From Anaeramoeba flamelloides (taxonomy: Eukaryota > Metamonada > Anaeramoebidae), in contig JANTQA010000070.1 in assembly GCA_027625915.1 (NCBI GenBank), positions 9,553,001 through 9,617,000 on the forward strand: DNA of 64,000 nt, read 5' to 3'. Positions within the stretch are counted from its first letter, which is position 1. Each line of letters opens with the position of its first letter. The position numbers and the translations under genes are program-made. The notes under the pieces were generated by a model. That model searched no databases. It saw only the letters and a list, made by a program, of their open reading frames with translations, and was not told the origin of the DNA. Of the stretch, positions 36,201 through 46,774 are shown one piece after another.

Positions 36201-39200
36201 AATACTAAACTATTTTTCAAAATTGTGAGAATACCTTTAAATTGGTCATTACACCATTTAGGTTTATTATTTGTCTTGTAAGATAGATTAAAAGTATTTT
36301 TTAAAAATTATTTTTTACAAAGCATTATTTTTAAACAATCCGAATTCTTTCACACCTGAAGAAATAAGCATAATAAAAAATTGTATTTTATGTATATGAT
36401 TATCCAATACACTCCATTGCAAATAAATTTAATTTTTGCATTAAAAAAGTTCGTTATCAACTAAAATTTGGAAAAACGATAAATATTGATCCAATAAAAA
36501 AAAGGAATGAAACCAAAGTAATAGTAATAAAACAAAAAGTAAAACTGTAAGAGTTAATTAATTTTATTGATACTAATAATTTTCTCAGAAAAATGATGGG
36601 AAAAAAAAAATCAAAATGCAATTTCTAAATTTTGTGTACATTTTATTCATTATTTTTTTCATATTGAAATAATTTCACTTTTTTAACAAGCAAATTACTT
36701 ATCTTTATAAAGATATCATTAAAGATGATACGTTTTTGAAAAAAATGTTATTGTAGTTATAATATAAACCCCATTTCAAAAATATTTACAAACCCAAAAT
36801 CAAAAATATACAAAAAAAAAAAAATCAATGTTTTGTATTTTTCCAAACATAATAATAAATCAGGTTTAAGTTACCGAGTATTAATATTTATATATGTAAC
36901 GCATTTTTATCCATATAAAAGAAAAAAATATAAAACTCAAAAATAAAAAACCAGTGTGTCCAAAATAATTAAATGAGTAGAACAAAAAAATGTATTGCTA
37001 AATTTGTTGAAATTTCACCAATAATTATTGATCAATCAAATGATAAGATACCATCGGCTAATCTTATTTGGAGTTCGAATTTTGAAGAAAACACTAATCT
37101 TCTATCAACCATTTAAAAAAAAATTTCAGATCTAAGGAAACAGATTATGTAACCTGGAAAAAAGGAAATGAAAACAAAAAAGAATAAACAAAAAATGAAA
37201 TAGTTTGTAAAATCAATATTATTTCCAAATTGAATGTAACGTGTAGTATTGTTATTCTTTAAGTCGTTTTAACTGTGCCAGAATTTTTGGAATGTAATTT
37301 AGGTGTTGAAAAGTTTGCTCTTTGATTTGAAAGTCAAAGATTTCATGCTAAAAAATCAATAATAATAAAAGAAGAGTCCTCTTTTAATCAATTTTTGATT
37401 AAAAAAAATATTCATTTGAAATACAGTTATTTGAAAAAAGTGATAACTTTTAGGAGGTAATTTTGTTGAATCACCTCTGCTCAACAATAAAAAAAAAAAA
37501 AATAAAGGGAGATTTTTTATACTTTTTACTTTTACCAAATTTCCCTTCTTAAGTTGCTTGGGCTCTAGGTTTCTCTTTTTGTTTTTTTAGGTGTTTGGGA
37601 AAGGTAAAAAGTATAAAAAATCATTATAAGAATTGGTTGACCTGGTCATGACTAACCCAACCAAACTTGTTCATGATCAGATCTTCGACGAGGACTTATG
37701 CAACTGAACTGAATCCAACGAACGCGATCTGAAACCAACCAAAGTGAACCGAATTGAACTTTCCGTACTATCTGTCGAGTCGTTACTTGGACTGGGTTTT
37801 TGCTGTCGAGTCGGTATCTTGTACTGGGATTTTGCGAAAACAAGATTTGGGAAACTTTCAAAAAAAAAAAAAATAAAATAATAAAAAAAAAAAAATAACA
37901 CAAAAAAAAAAAAAAAAAAAAAAAAAGCAAAGCAACTGAAAAGAAAATTTCGAAAACCAAATCTTATTCTTAAAAACCAGAGCTTTTTAGATTCAACCCA
38001 TCTATAAAGTTCTAAATTAAAATTTAATAAACAGCCTTTTTTCATTTGATCTATAGTTGTTCAAATATTTAGAACTCTTTATTAAAACAACCTATGGTGG
38101 CGATCCAAAAAAAAACGACATAAAAGGAAACAACCACCAGCCCATTCAACACTTGGGGCAAAACAAAAAAAAACTTTTCACTGAAGTTTTTTCTTTTTTC
38201 TATTATTTTTTGACTCTTTCATTTCTTGCTTTTCTTTCTCTTTTTCTTGTCTTTTTTCAGAAATAATTTATTCTTTTCATTTTTTTAAAGAAAAGACATC
38301 CTTTGAGCTGTAATCCTGCTTACATTACAGTTAGGATAAAAAAACCCTAAATACAATTTTAGAGTTTCAGGCAAACAGGAGGTAATTTTGTTGAATCACC
38401 TCTGCTCAACAATAAAAAAAAAAAAAAAGTGATAACTTTTTTTGGGTTAAAATTGTCTTTGATTTAAAAAAATTAACAACCTCGTAAAAAAAATTGAAAA
38501 TTAAAATTTGGGAAAAGATAATTTCAAAAATAATTTTTTGTGCGTTTCAGGAAATTTTTTCAAATGAAAAAACTCAGCAAACTAAGTTAGATTAACGAAT
38601 TATATACACGGTTTTCATAAAATTAAAATATGTTGTAATTGAAAGTAAATCATATTAATGCTCTATCGTTCACATGACGTTAAAAAATCATCATAAATAT
38701 TATTGCACAATAAATCATTAGACTTTTTACTAAGGATCACAATTAAAAATTAGTACATTTTTGAAATTTTTATGAAATTAATTTTCCAAAAAATAGAAAC
38801 TCAAAATAATAGTATTTTGGCAGTATTAAAAAATTAATATTTAGATCATTCACAAGCAAGTATTTTTAAGATTTTTTAATTTCAAGATTTACTCATAAAA
38901 TTTTAGCATAAAAACCTAAAGGTTGATTACTTTTGTTTTCTTTCAATGAAGCTAGTTGGTTTTTTAATGTATTTCCCTAATGAAAAAATAATCTGTGAAA
39001 ATAATCTATTTGTTTATGTTTGATTTTTTAGCAAAAATTGAATTTTTTATCAACTAATATACATTTTGCCACAAATTTAAGAAAGATATTGTTCAACTTT
39101 GAAGTGTGAAGATTGATTATTCAATCTTTAAATTTTTCTCAAAATGAAGATTTTGTTTCTGAAATTCTTTGGGTTTTTTTACTAATGCAAGGATTTTTTT

Positions 39201-42052
39201 TAATTGGTGGAGAAAATTTTTATTACTAATTTACATAATGACATTTTTTAGAGACATTTGAACCATGGGGAATCAATATGATTTACATCCAATAGTAACA
39301 TACTTTGATTTTAGGCTTCTCTTTGTTTGAAACTTATCCCTTAAACTAGAATCAAAACAATAATGGGGTTTTCAAAAGATTTATATTGAAATAATGGTTC
39401 GTTGATTTGAATTTAATCTTGAGAAATTTTATTTATTAGATTGGGAATTTTTAACAAGATTACTTTGGGATAGAGGCAAAGTAATCAAAAAAAAATTAAA
39501 AGGTTTTTGGCTTTCTTTTTACAGTTTTCCATCTGATGCGTTATCGTTAATTTTGGGAAAATGAAAAAGTAAATTTAGAAATTCAAAAATGTTCATCTAA
39601 ACTAATTTCCAAAATTTTGGGAACATTTTAAACTGTTGTAAGAATAGCAATACTCCACTTTACATTCAAGTTGGAAATAATTTTGATTTTACAAACTATT
39701 TCATTTTTTGTCTTTTTTGTTTTGTTTTCATTTCCTTTTTTCCCAGTTACGTAATCTGTTTCATTAGATCTGGAATTTTTTTTAGATGGTTGATAGAAGG
39801 TTAGTGTTGAGTTTGTTAAATTGGAAAATCACATACAATTGGTCGATGGTATCTTATCATTTGATTGATCAACAATTGTTGGTGAAATTTCAACAAATTT
39901 ACCAATACATATTTTTTGTACAGCTCGTTTAATTATTTTGGAAAAACCAATTTATATTTTTGAGTTTTATATTTTTTTCTTTTATTTGGATGAAAAAGGA
40001 TTACTTATATAAATATTAATATTTTGTAGCTTAAATGTAGTTTAATATTATGTTTGGAAAAATATAATAAATTGGGGGTTATTTTGCCTATTTTTGATTT
40101 TGGGTATGTCCAAATTTTTGGAATGGTGGTTTATATTAAAAATTATAATATTAGTTATCATTATAATATTAAAAAATTTAGCAACTGAAAAATTTGAAAT
40201 ATTTGATATTTTGATCATTTTATTTTTTGTCTAAAATTTTTTGTTATTAATAACCTTTCAATTTCTTTGAAAAAAAGGATCATCCATTAATCCCTTATAT
40301 AAATTGTTTATGATAAAAACTTTGTTTTGTATTTTCTCGTTATTCTATATAACTTCTTAGTACTAGAAAATATGAAATTTTATTCAAAATAATAAAGGAA
40401 TTTTTATTTTTTTCCAGTTTTCCAATGGCTAAATTTTCTTTTATTTGGGAAGAAGAGTGACAAAGGGAAAAAGATCAAGTGGTTATTTGCTAATAATGAG
40501 ACACTGAAGCACGAAAGTATGGTTAACTTGAAAAATAAAAACTAAAAAGAAAAGGCTAAAAATACCAAAGGTTTAAAGAAAATCAGATCAAAAAGAAATT
40601 AGAAATTACAACAATTAAACAACATCCCCAAGTGAACATTCATGATCAATTATTAAATTAAATTAAAATAATCAAAAGTATCCTGGCTGTGATTTTGGGT
40701 ATATTTAATTTAAAGATAGCATTGATTTTTTTTTTGATTTTTTTAATTTTTTACCAATTACTCCTGTGACTTTCTACTTCATATTTATGTATTTCAAGAG
40801 TTTAGTGGGGTGGTATCAATATACTTTAATATAAAGTAGAAAGTCACAGGAGCGATAGGTAAAAAATTTGTAATTAAAATTTGTAATGTTTTTTTCGGGA
40901 ATTCAGTTAAATTTTGGATCTCAAAATGTAATTTTAATTTTCAATTAAATCGTTAAATATACCAAAAATTGCAATATTTTTACTTTCAGCAAAACCTATA
41001 ACCTTTTAACCAATTTTGCCATCTACTGTATGGTATTCCAACCCTCGCAGAACATAAAATTCGAATAGTCCTTAAAGTATGGAGATTTTGTTTTAATTTT
41101 TGAAATTTTGGAACTTAAAAAATTCGATCCACTCTGTTCCAGGTCTTGTGAAGGGAATCCAAGAATCAGAAAAATAAAAAAAAATTGTTAAAAGTAAAGA
41201 GTTTTTGTTTTCTTATTAAATTTTGTTTAAAAGCTTACCGATCATTTATTGAAACACCAGTCATTTTTTCCAGTGCCAATGATGTTGACTGTGGATTGGA
41301 AAATTGAATAAAGCAGTACCCTTTGTTTCTATTCAAATTACGATCCTATTTGATTTGAGGAGAATAAGTCAAACAGAGAATAAACGATTTAAAAAAAAGG
41401 AACATCAAGAAGCGAATTGAAAAAAACAAACAAAAGGTAATGTAATCTTCACGACTTCTCCAAATTTGGAAAATAAATCGTGCAGAAATGGTTTTGAAAC
41501 TGAATAATCAACATTCCCTATATACAGATGACAATCCTTATTTTTGTCACTCTTGTTGGGGTATTCTTTTGTTACGTTTTGGTTTTGATTATTTTCTTCT
41601 TTACTTTGACTTGGGGTATTTGAAATTTTGTTGCTTTTCAAGAGACTGTTTTTCTTTTCCATTTGTTTTTTCCTTTTCTTTTTTTTTAACTTTTTCTTTT
41701 TTAGTTTTTGTTTGATCTTGGCTTTAAGTTTTTTGTTTCTAAGTTTTTCTTTGAGTTTCTTTTTCAATTTCTTTTCCATTTTCTTCTTTTTTAATTTTTT
41801 TTTCAGTTCCTTTTCATTCTTTAAATCAGTCGTAGATTTTGAATTTTTGCTTTGACTCGAACTGGAACTGGAACTGGAACTTGAACTGGAACTTGAACTT
41901 GAACTAGTACTGGAACTAGAACTGGTGCTAGAACTTGAACTAGTACTGGAACTAGAACTGGTGCTAGAACTAGAACTAGAACTGGAACTAGAGCTGGAAC
42001 TAGAGCTGGAACTAGAACTTGAGCTAGAGCTGCTTTGTTTTTTTGAAGACAT
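33204..42052 (-). CDS. PUF60-like splicing factor (two RRMs plus UHM)
   Basis: PUF60 (Half pint) binds polypyrimidine tracts with U2AF and helps 3' splice-site recognition. Exons are 41432-42052, 41239-41345, 35555-36000 and 33204-33676; phases are 0, 2 and 1, and the 1647-nt total gives 548 aa. N-terminus: a Ser/Thr run (residues 7-65), then a Lys-rich block (about 85-135). RRM1 is split by an 86-nt intron: HLYIGNVDYSVSKPFL, GEVVKITLPF / DRNLNRNKGYCFIQF. Exon 3 begins TIKIGRP, matching the RRM1-RRM2 link of PUF60 (IKVGRP), followed by RRM2: KLFIGNISQSLDEEDI, KGFGFITY. Exon 4 is a U2AF-homology motif domain: CMVIANVINPESEITQEI, then KNFNGRKLHVKYY. The other introns are 5238 and 1878 nt, very long for this window. 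The TAA lies at 33204-33206. The assignment rests on domain order and linker; another U2AF-related RRM protein is the alternative. Confidence 0.8.
33677..35554 (-). other. PUF60-like intron 3, 1.88 kb
   Basis: The phase-1 donor GTATGA (complement of 35549-35554) and acceptor ATAG (complement of 33677-33680) join in frame as a GAA codon. It contains an aat microsatellite (33781-33803), an aaag-rich stretch (33811-33846) and otherwise AT-rich sequence without a recognised element. Confidence 0.75.
36765..37301 (-). mobile_element. AAC-GTT MITE family, copy E (537 bp)
   Basis: In reverse orientation it runs from taaattacattccaaaaatt to aaatggggttta. It matches copy B (39598-40133) over its whole length, including ggtgaaatttcaacaaattt and gatggtatcttatcatttga. 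TA lies at both ends. Confidence 0.85.
37453..38427 (+). repeat. Direct repeats flanking a GC-richer insert with an exon-like piece
   Basis: The 50-nt repeat starting ggaggtaattttgttgaatc and ending in a poly-A tract occurs at 37453 and 38378. A third copy is at 1801-1838 (reverse). Between the two copies, 37640-37860 is clearly less AT-rich than its surroundings and holds two related units beginning tgtcgagtcg. At 38060-38178 the plus strand reads LFKYLELFIKTTYGGDPKKN and on to a possible donor before a pyrimidine-rich stretch and CAG at 38260-38262. The peptide is not recognised; it may be a captured exon. Confidence 0.5.
38583..39344 (-). mobile_element. Non-autonomous TIR element, copy 2 (762 bp)
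   Basis: This is the reverse-orientation homologue of 2547-3292. Shared blocks include aaatttgtggcaaaatgtat and gagaagcctaaaatcaaagt in the reverse reading. The ends are imperfect inverted repeats (tttaagggataagttt versus gttagattaacgaa). No frame. Confidence 0.7.
39598..40133 (+). mobile_element. AAC-GTT MITE family, copy B (536 bp)
   Basis: It begins taaactaatttccaaaattt and ends ggaatggtggttta, with TA on both sides. It is near-identical in length to copies C and E and similar to E throughout in inverted orientation. Confidence 0.85.
40747..40866. repeat. 120-bp hairpin with 33-nt arms
   Basis: The left arm at 40747-40779 and the right arm at 40834-40866 are reverse complements with about four mismatches; the core is ctcctgtgactttctactt. 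The loop is about 54 nt. It may be a very short MITE; no second copy of the arms was found, although the surrounding region is weakly similar to 55790-56110. Confidence 0.8.
40870..41150 (+). repeat. Diverged repeat (pairs with 55890-56110)
   Basis: The two regions share gcaatattttt, then ggtattccaaccctcgcaga versus ggcatttcaaccccccgaga, then aacataaaattcgaatag versus atataaaatttggacta. One lies in PUF60 intron 2 and the other in the dynamin intron. Confidence 0.55.
41855..42030 (-). repeat. Poly-serine coding minisatellite in PUF60-like exon 1
   Basis: An array of six-base units mixing TCN and AGY serine codons, with ACT/ACC threonine variants at regular intervals (ctagtactggaactagaac type units on the plus strand). 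It encodes most of the Ser/Thr run at residues 7-65. Confidence 0.8.
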
Positions 42053-45000
42053 TTTAAAAAAGAAATAGTATAAAAAATAATTTGATTAGTAATTTATTAA
42101 TAATTCATAATAAGGAAGAGTAAAGAGAACCACTGGAGATTTTTCAACCTTCAAAACATATTCCAAAAAAAGAAATACATTGTTTGAGTTATTTCCTCTG
42201 ATAATTTTTATTTTAAATACTTTGATGTGTTTAAAAATGAATTTTAATTTTTTTATTAAGGGATTAGTAACTCTGATTTATTTTTAATTCCCAAAGGTGA
42301 TAGAGTAATTATTTTCACAGGATACAATTAATTTTGATAACAAGTTCATTTATCAACTTTTAGAGAGATGAGTTATCATTTTTAAAAGAGTTACATTTTT
42401 CCCAATTATATTTTTAGTTAAAAGATCTGATTCTTTTTGTTTGGATTATTGGGTTACAAAACAGAAAAGGTCAAAATTCACAAAAAAATTTTATTTTCAT
42501 CAACTCTTACTTTTAATATTTTCTGAGAGTGTGTATGAACAAATAAAATTGAAACTTTAATCTTATTTTAAAAATACAATAAAATAAATCAAAAAATTGT
42601 TTTCTTGAAGATAGAAAAAAATTGATCATCCATTCTATTTACAAATATTTATGAAATTTCTTGAAATTTAAAAGATTAAGCAATACTCTTATTCAAATAT
42701 TCATAAAGAGTATAAAAAGGAACTATTAGTATTAAAATCAGTTAATTTATAATATCTATTATTTTTTTTTATTAGAATTATTAATTTGAATAAGTTTTTT
42801 TATTTGATGATCTTTAAAAAAATGAGAAATAATTGTAAAGTAGATTGATAAATTTAATCTTTTGGGGTTTTTAATAGCCAACTTTAACATTAAGATTGTG
42901 GTTATTAATATTTGATCATATATAATTAAATTAAAAAATATTTCTTTAAATTATAAGTTGAATTTTCCATGTTTTATAAAAAGTATTTTGGGAGAATTTT
43001 TATTTTGATAGTTTGGTTTTATTTTCTCAATATTTTTTTTGTTCAATAAAAAGAAAAAATTGATTTGAACTGTTCTTTGAATCAAAAAATTATATTTTTT
43101 TTAAGTTTAAACTAATTAATTATAATTAATTTGAAAATCAAGTAGATTTTTTATCCTGGAGTAATTTTTCAAACTTGTAGGTTTCTTTTTTGTGGTGTAT
43201 TTTGGTACAATTCTCTTACAGGCAATAATATTTCTTTCTTCTTTGAAAGAAAATATTTTTTTTTAAATAATTCAGAAATATGTTGAATTTTGTGCTTTAT
43301 AAAAATCAAGATATTAGGATCAAACTTTTTAAAACAATAATTCGTTTATGGAAATAATCAATATAAATATGTCTCGAAAAAAGGTTATTTTTTCTCAATA
43401 TTTTTAACTTTGGTTTAAAAAAAAAGACAAAAACTTTAATAGAATTAATTAAATTGGATTTTTGATAAGTGTAAATTTCTTAAAAAGTGTTGAAATTTCA
43501 TAACTCTTGTTTATTTTTTTGTTTTTTTTTTTCAATTTTCCTTTTTTTTTTTTTTTTTTATCATGAATATCATGTGGAAAATAAAAGATCTTCGAAAAGA
43601 CAAGAATGACTAAGATAATTTCAACTTATGTAATTTCTTTTGAAAACGGATTTAATTATATACAAAGTATCTGATTGTTATCATATTTTTAGTGAAAGTT
43701 CAGTAATAAAAAATTGGTAATACTGTTTGAAAAATGGTTAATATTTTTTTTAGTTTTTTGCTTGGGTTTTTAAATTTTAAAATATCAGACTTTTAGATAT
43801 TTAGAATAATTTAAAAGTGGATTAAAATTCGGTTTTAATTGTATGTTGTTCTTGAATACTAAAGGAAATATATTTTTTGGTGAATTTATTATTTCAGGTG
43901 AGTCGAAATTTTTGGAATGGGGTTTATTTATATTATTGTGATCGATTTGGAATGTCTATTTGATAATTACAATAAAAAAACAATTTGTTTCAAAAGAACA
44001 CTTAATATTTGTAATATAATTATTATAAATCTTAAATTTTTACATAATTTTTGAATATAAATCAATAAATTAATTTTCTAAAAGAAAAAGGACAAGAACA
44101 AAATGGTCATATTAATTTTATATAATGATCACAACATGAAAAAAAAGGATTGGTTGTTTATAACAAATCATACATTTACGATTGTCTTTGCTTCAAAGGG
44201 TGTATTGTATTTAATTACCCCTATAGTAAACTTAATTTTTAATTTTGGGTTGTTTAATAGGATGGAAATAATTTCCCTTTACTGTGTTAGCTTGTTATCA
44301 AAATGATTCATTTTAGAATATATTTTTATCATTTTTTTGGTTTTTTTGTTTTTTTTTTTTTTTTTTACATTTCTTTTTTCTAATTACTTAATTTTATTTG
44401 ACCATAAACGTCAGTAAATCCCTTTTTATTAGATTAAATTTATGTTTATATAAATAAAAAGTCACGAATAAATTTGTCTGCATAATCAATCTTGAATGTT
44501 TCTCAAATTATTTATAATTTTTTTTTCTTTCCTTTTAACATTAATAATGCTTTTTATTCGTTTTTTCTTTAAGATTAAAAAGGGGGAGTTTACTTCACTT
44601 GCAATATAATCAATGAAAAAATAATTTTTTTATGAAATTTTACGAAATATTTAATTAATAGTTTTTGTTAATCTCACTTGAAAAAAAAATATATATCTTT
44701 TTATTTTTATATGTCTTCTGTTACAATTTCAGTACTATTTTAATTTTTTTTTCTTTTGGGTATTATGTACAATTTAGCAATCCTTCAATTTTTTTATGAA
44801 GTTTTTTATGTTTTTCAAACATCTTTTTTTCAAAAATATCAACTTTGCAATTTTTATTTTTTTATTCTCTTAAAAAAATTTTGAAGCTGATCAGTTTCAA
44901 AACAAAAATTTAATAATTTGATGAGAAGGAATGGGATGGGACTTGTTTTTGAAAATTAAAGAAATAAATTTCAAAAAATTATTAAAATATGATTTGAATA

Positions 45001-46774
45001 CGGTGATAATGTACTAAAATTATATATTGTTTTAGCAATAAATAAACCATTTCAAGAAGTAAACGGTATATATTTATTCTTTTAAAATGACATTGAATTG
45101 ATAATATATCTTGAAGTGGGAATACTTTATGTATTTCGCGTCGATTGGAGGACTTTTATTTTTTAAAAATAAATTTATAAAATGTAGTTCACTTTAACAG
45201 TTCTTGAAGAGTGAAAAAACTGCGTTTTTGTTTATCATTGGGTGTGTGAACCTTTCTATGTACTAAAGGGAAATATAGGTCTTAAAAAAAATAAAGTGAG
45301 AAATTGTGAATAAAAATTTTTTTTTGTAGTAAGTGGTAAACTTGATCGATGAAAACATTTTTTATCTTTACCTTCTTTCTGGTTCTATTAACAAGACTTT
45401 CACCACGATTCTAACAAAAAACTTCTCTCTGCTAAATATCACTTTTTTTTTGATAATGAATCGATTTTAAGATTTGCGTAAACAGTACATTATATAGGTA
45501 TTCTAAGTCGTATAATATGCTTTTATGTAAAATTAAACAAGTTATTTCAATCATTTTTTTTTTCTTGTTAACCTATATGAGGTTTAATATTACATTTTTC
45601 AAAAATTTAAAATCAAGATTTCTGATCTTTTTTTGAGTTTAGTATATATCATAATTTTTACGAAGTTGATTTATAGATTATATTTAAATTTTTAGAAAAC
45701 TTTTTTTTAAATAATTTAAGATCACGAACAAACGGTAAAAATTAAATTGCTCGAAATTGAAAAAATAACAAACCAATTTAATCAAAATATCTTTTAGATG
45801 TCAATCAAAGCAAATAAACGTGCCTTACCTTTAGTTTCGCTTTTAAGATCAAATATTTAATCCAAATTTTCTCATTCGAATAACAATAATTTGATTAATA
45901 TATTTTTTCAAGTCATTAAATCATTAGAGTTCACAAAATGATTCCATTTATGGAATTTTTTGAAGTATAATAATTTAAAATATGCAATCGAATTTTAAAA
46001 ATGATTACAATGGGATCTATTTTTATCAAAATTTTCTTTTTTTTAAAAGCACGTTTAAGAATAATCTTTTCAAAAACATCAAAAATTATTGTAATCTGAT
46101 TCCGTTGAATCAAAAAAAGAATTTTTTATTTGTTACCAAAACTCTTTCAAAAAAATAAAAGATTCTTTTAATTCCTTTAAAAGTTAAAAAATTTTCAACA
46201 ATGAAAAAAAATTCAAAAACATCAGAATTGTCGAAAAGATGATCAAAAACTAAAATCTCAATAAGAAAAACCTCAAGTATTTATTTTTTTTAGAAATATA
46301 AAATTCTTTTTGAAAATAAAAAACTTTTTATTAATTAAAATATTTTGAGAATGATCTGATTGATTAAAAAACAAATTGAAACAAAAAATAAGTTGAGACT
46401 TATCTTTAAAAAAATCAAAAAGAATCATTTGATTCATTGGAATAAAAAAAAAGAATCATTTGATTTCTATTGTCATCAAAAAAAGAATTATTTGAGGTTT
46501 TTTTTCGAAAAAGAATCAAAATGTTAACTCTAAAAATCAGGAAAATTGATTTTAATTTTTTTCATAAAAATGTTTTTTGGTACTTGATCTCTTTTTAAAC
46601 AAAAAACAACAATAAAAAATTAAGATCAATAAAATTTTTATTTTGGCGGTTTTGAAAAAAAATCAAGTAAAAAAGAATTAAAATATTCTAACAAATATTG
46701 TAATTGGTCTGTTTATAAAAATTAAAAAAAGTAATCCAAAGATTAAGATTTTCTTTTGGAACAATCAGAATGAC
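42053..46774. other. Intergenic region between PUF60-like gene and cullin-1
   Basis: The 4.7 kb holds no supported gene. 43400-43930 is a diverged relative of 16900-17420, and both end in a gtttattt block like that of the AAC-GTT MITEs. 45905-46330 matches 7690-8230 in reverse. The frame at 44103-44306 has no homologue I recognise and no conserved copy. Confidence 0.55.
45905..46330 (+). repeat. Dispersed repeat, copy 2 (pairs with 7690-8230)
   Basis: See the first copy. The best-aligned part is 46085-46310. Both copies carry gaatcaaaaaaagaatt followed by a gttaccaaa block. Confidence 0.6.

Larger units (their letters stand above)
36001..41238 (-). other. PUF60-like intron 2, 5.24 kb, composite of nested elements
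   Basis: The donor GTAAGC (complement of 41233-41238) and an acceptor AG (complement of 36001-36002) are in matching phase 2 and restore an Arg codon, continuing as NDRTIKIGRP. Two inverted MITE copies (36765-37301 and 39598-40133) bracket a pair of direct repeats with a GC-richer insert (37453-38427) and a 762-bp TIR element (38583-39344). A hairpin (40747-40866) and a diverged repeat (about 40870-41150) lie beyond. Confidence 0.75.

Noticed and set aside
37652-38045. Minus-strand frames of 102 and 122 aa in the PUF60-like intron
   Set aside because: They run through long phenylalanine/lysine homopolymer tracts and overlap each other in two frames; only the composition of the patch is notable.
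41628-41855. Plus-strand phenylalanine-rich frame opposite PUF60-like exon 1
   Set aside because: It is the antisense of the Lys-rich coding block and has no features of its own.
44103-44306. Possible 67-aa membrane protein
   Set aside because: No recognisable similarity, no splice context, and no conserved copy; hydrophobic frames are expected by chance in T-rich DNA.
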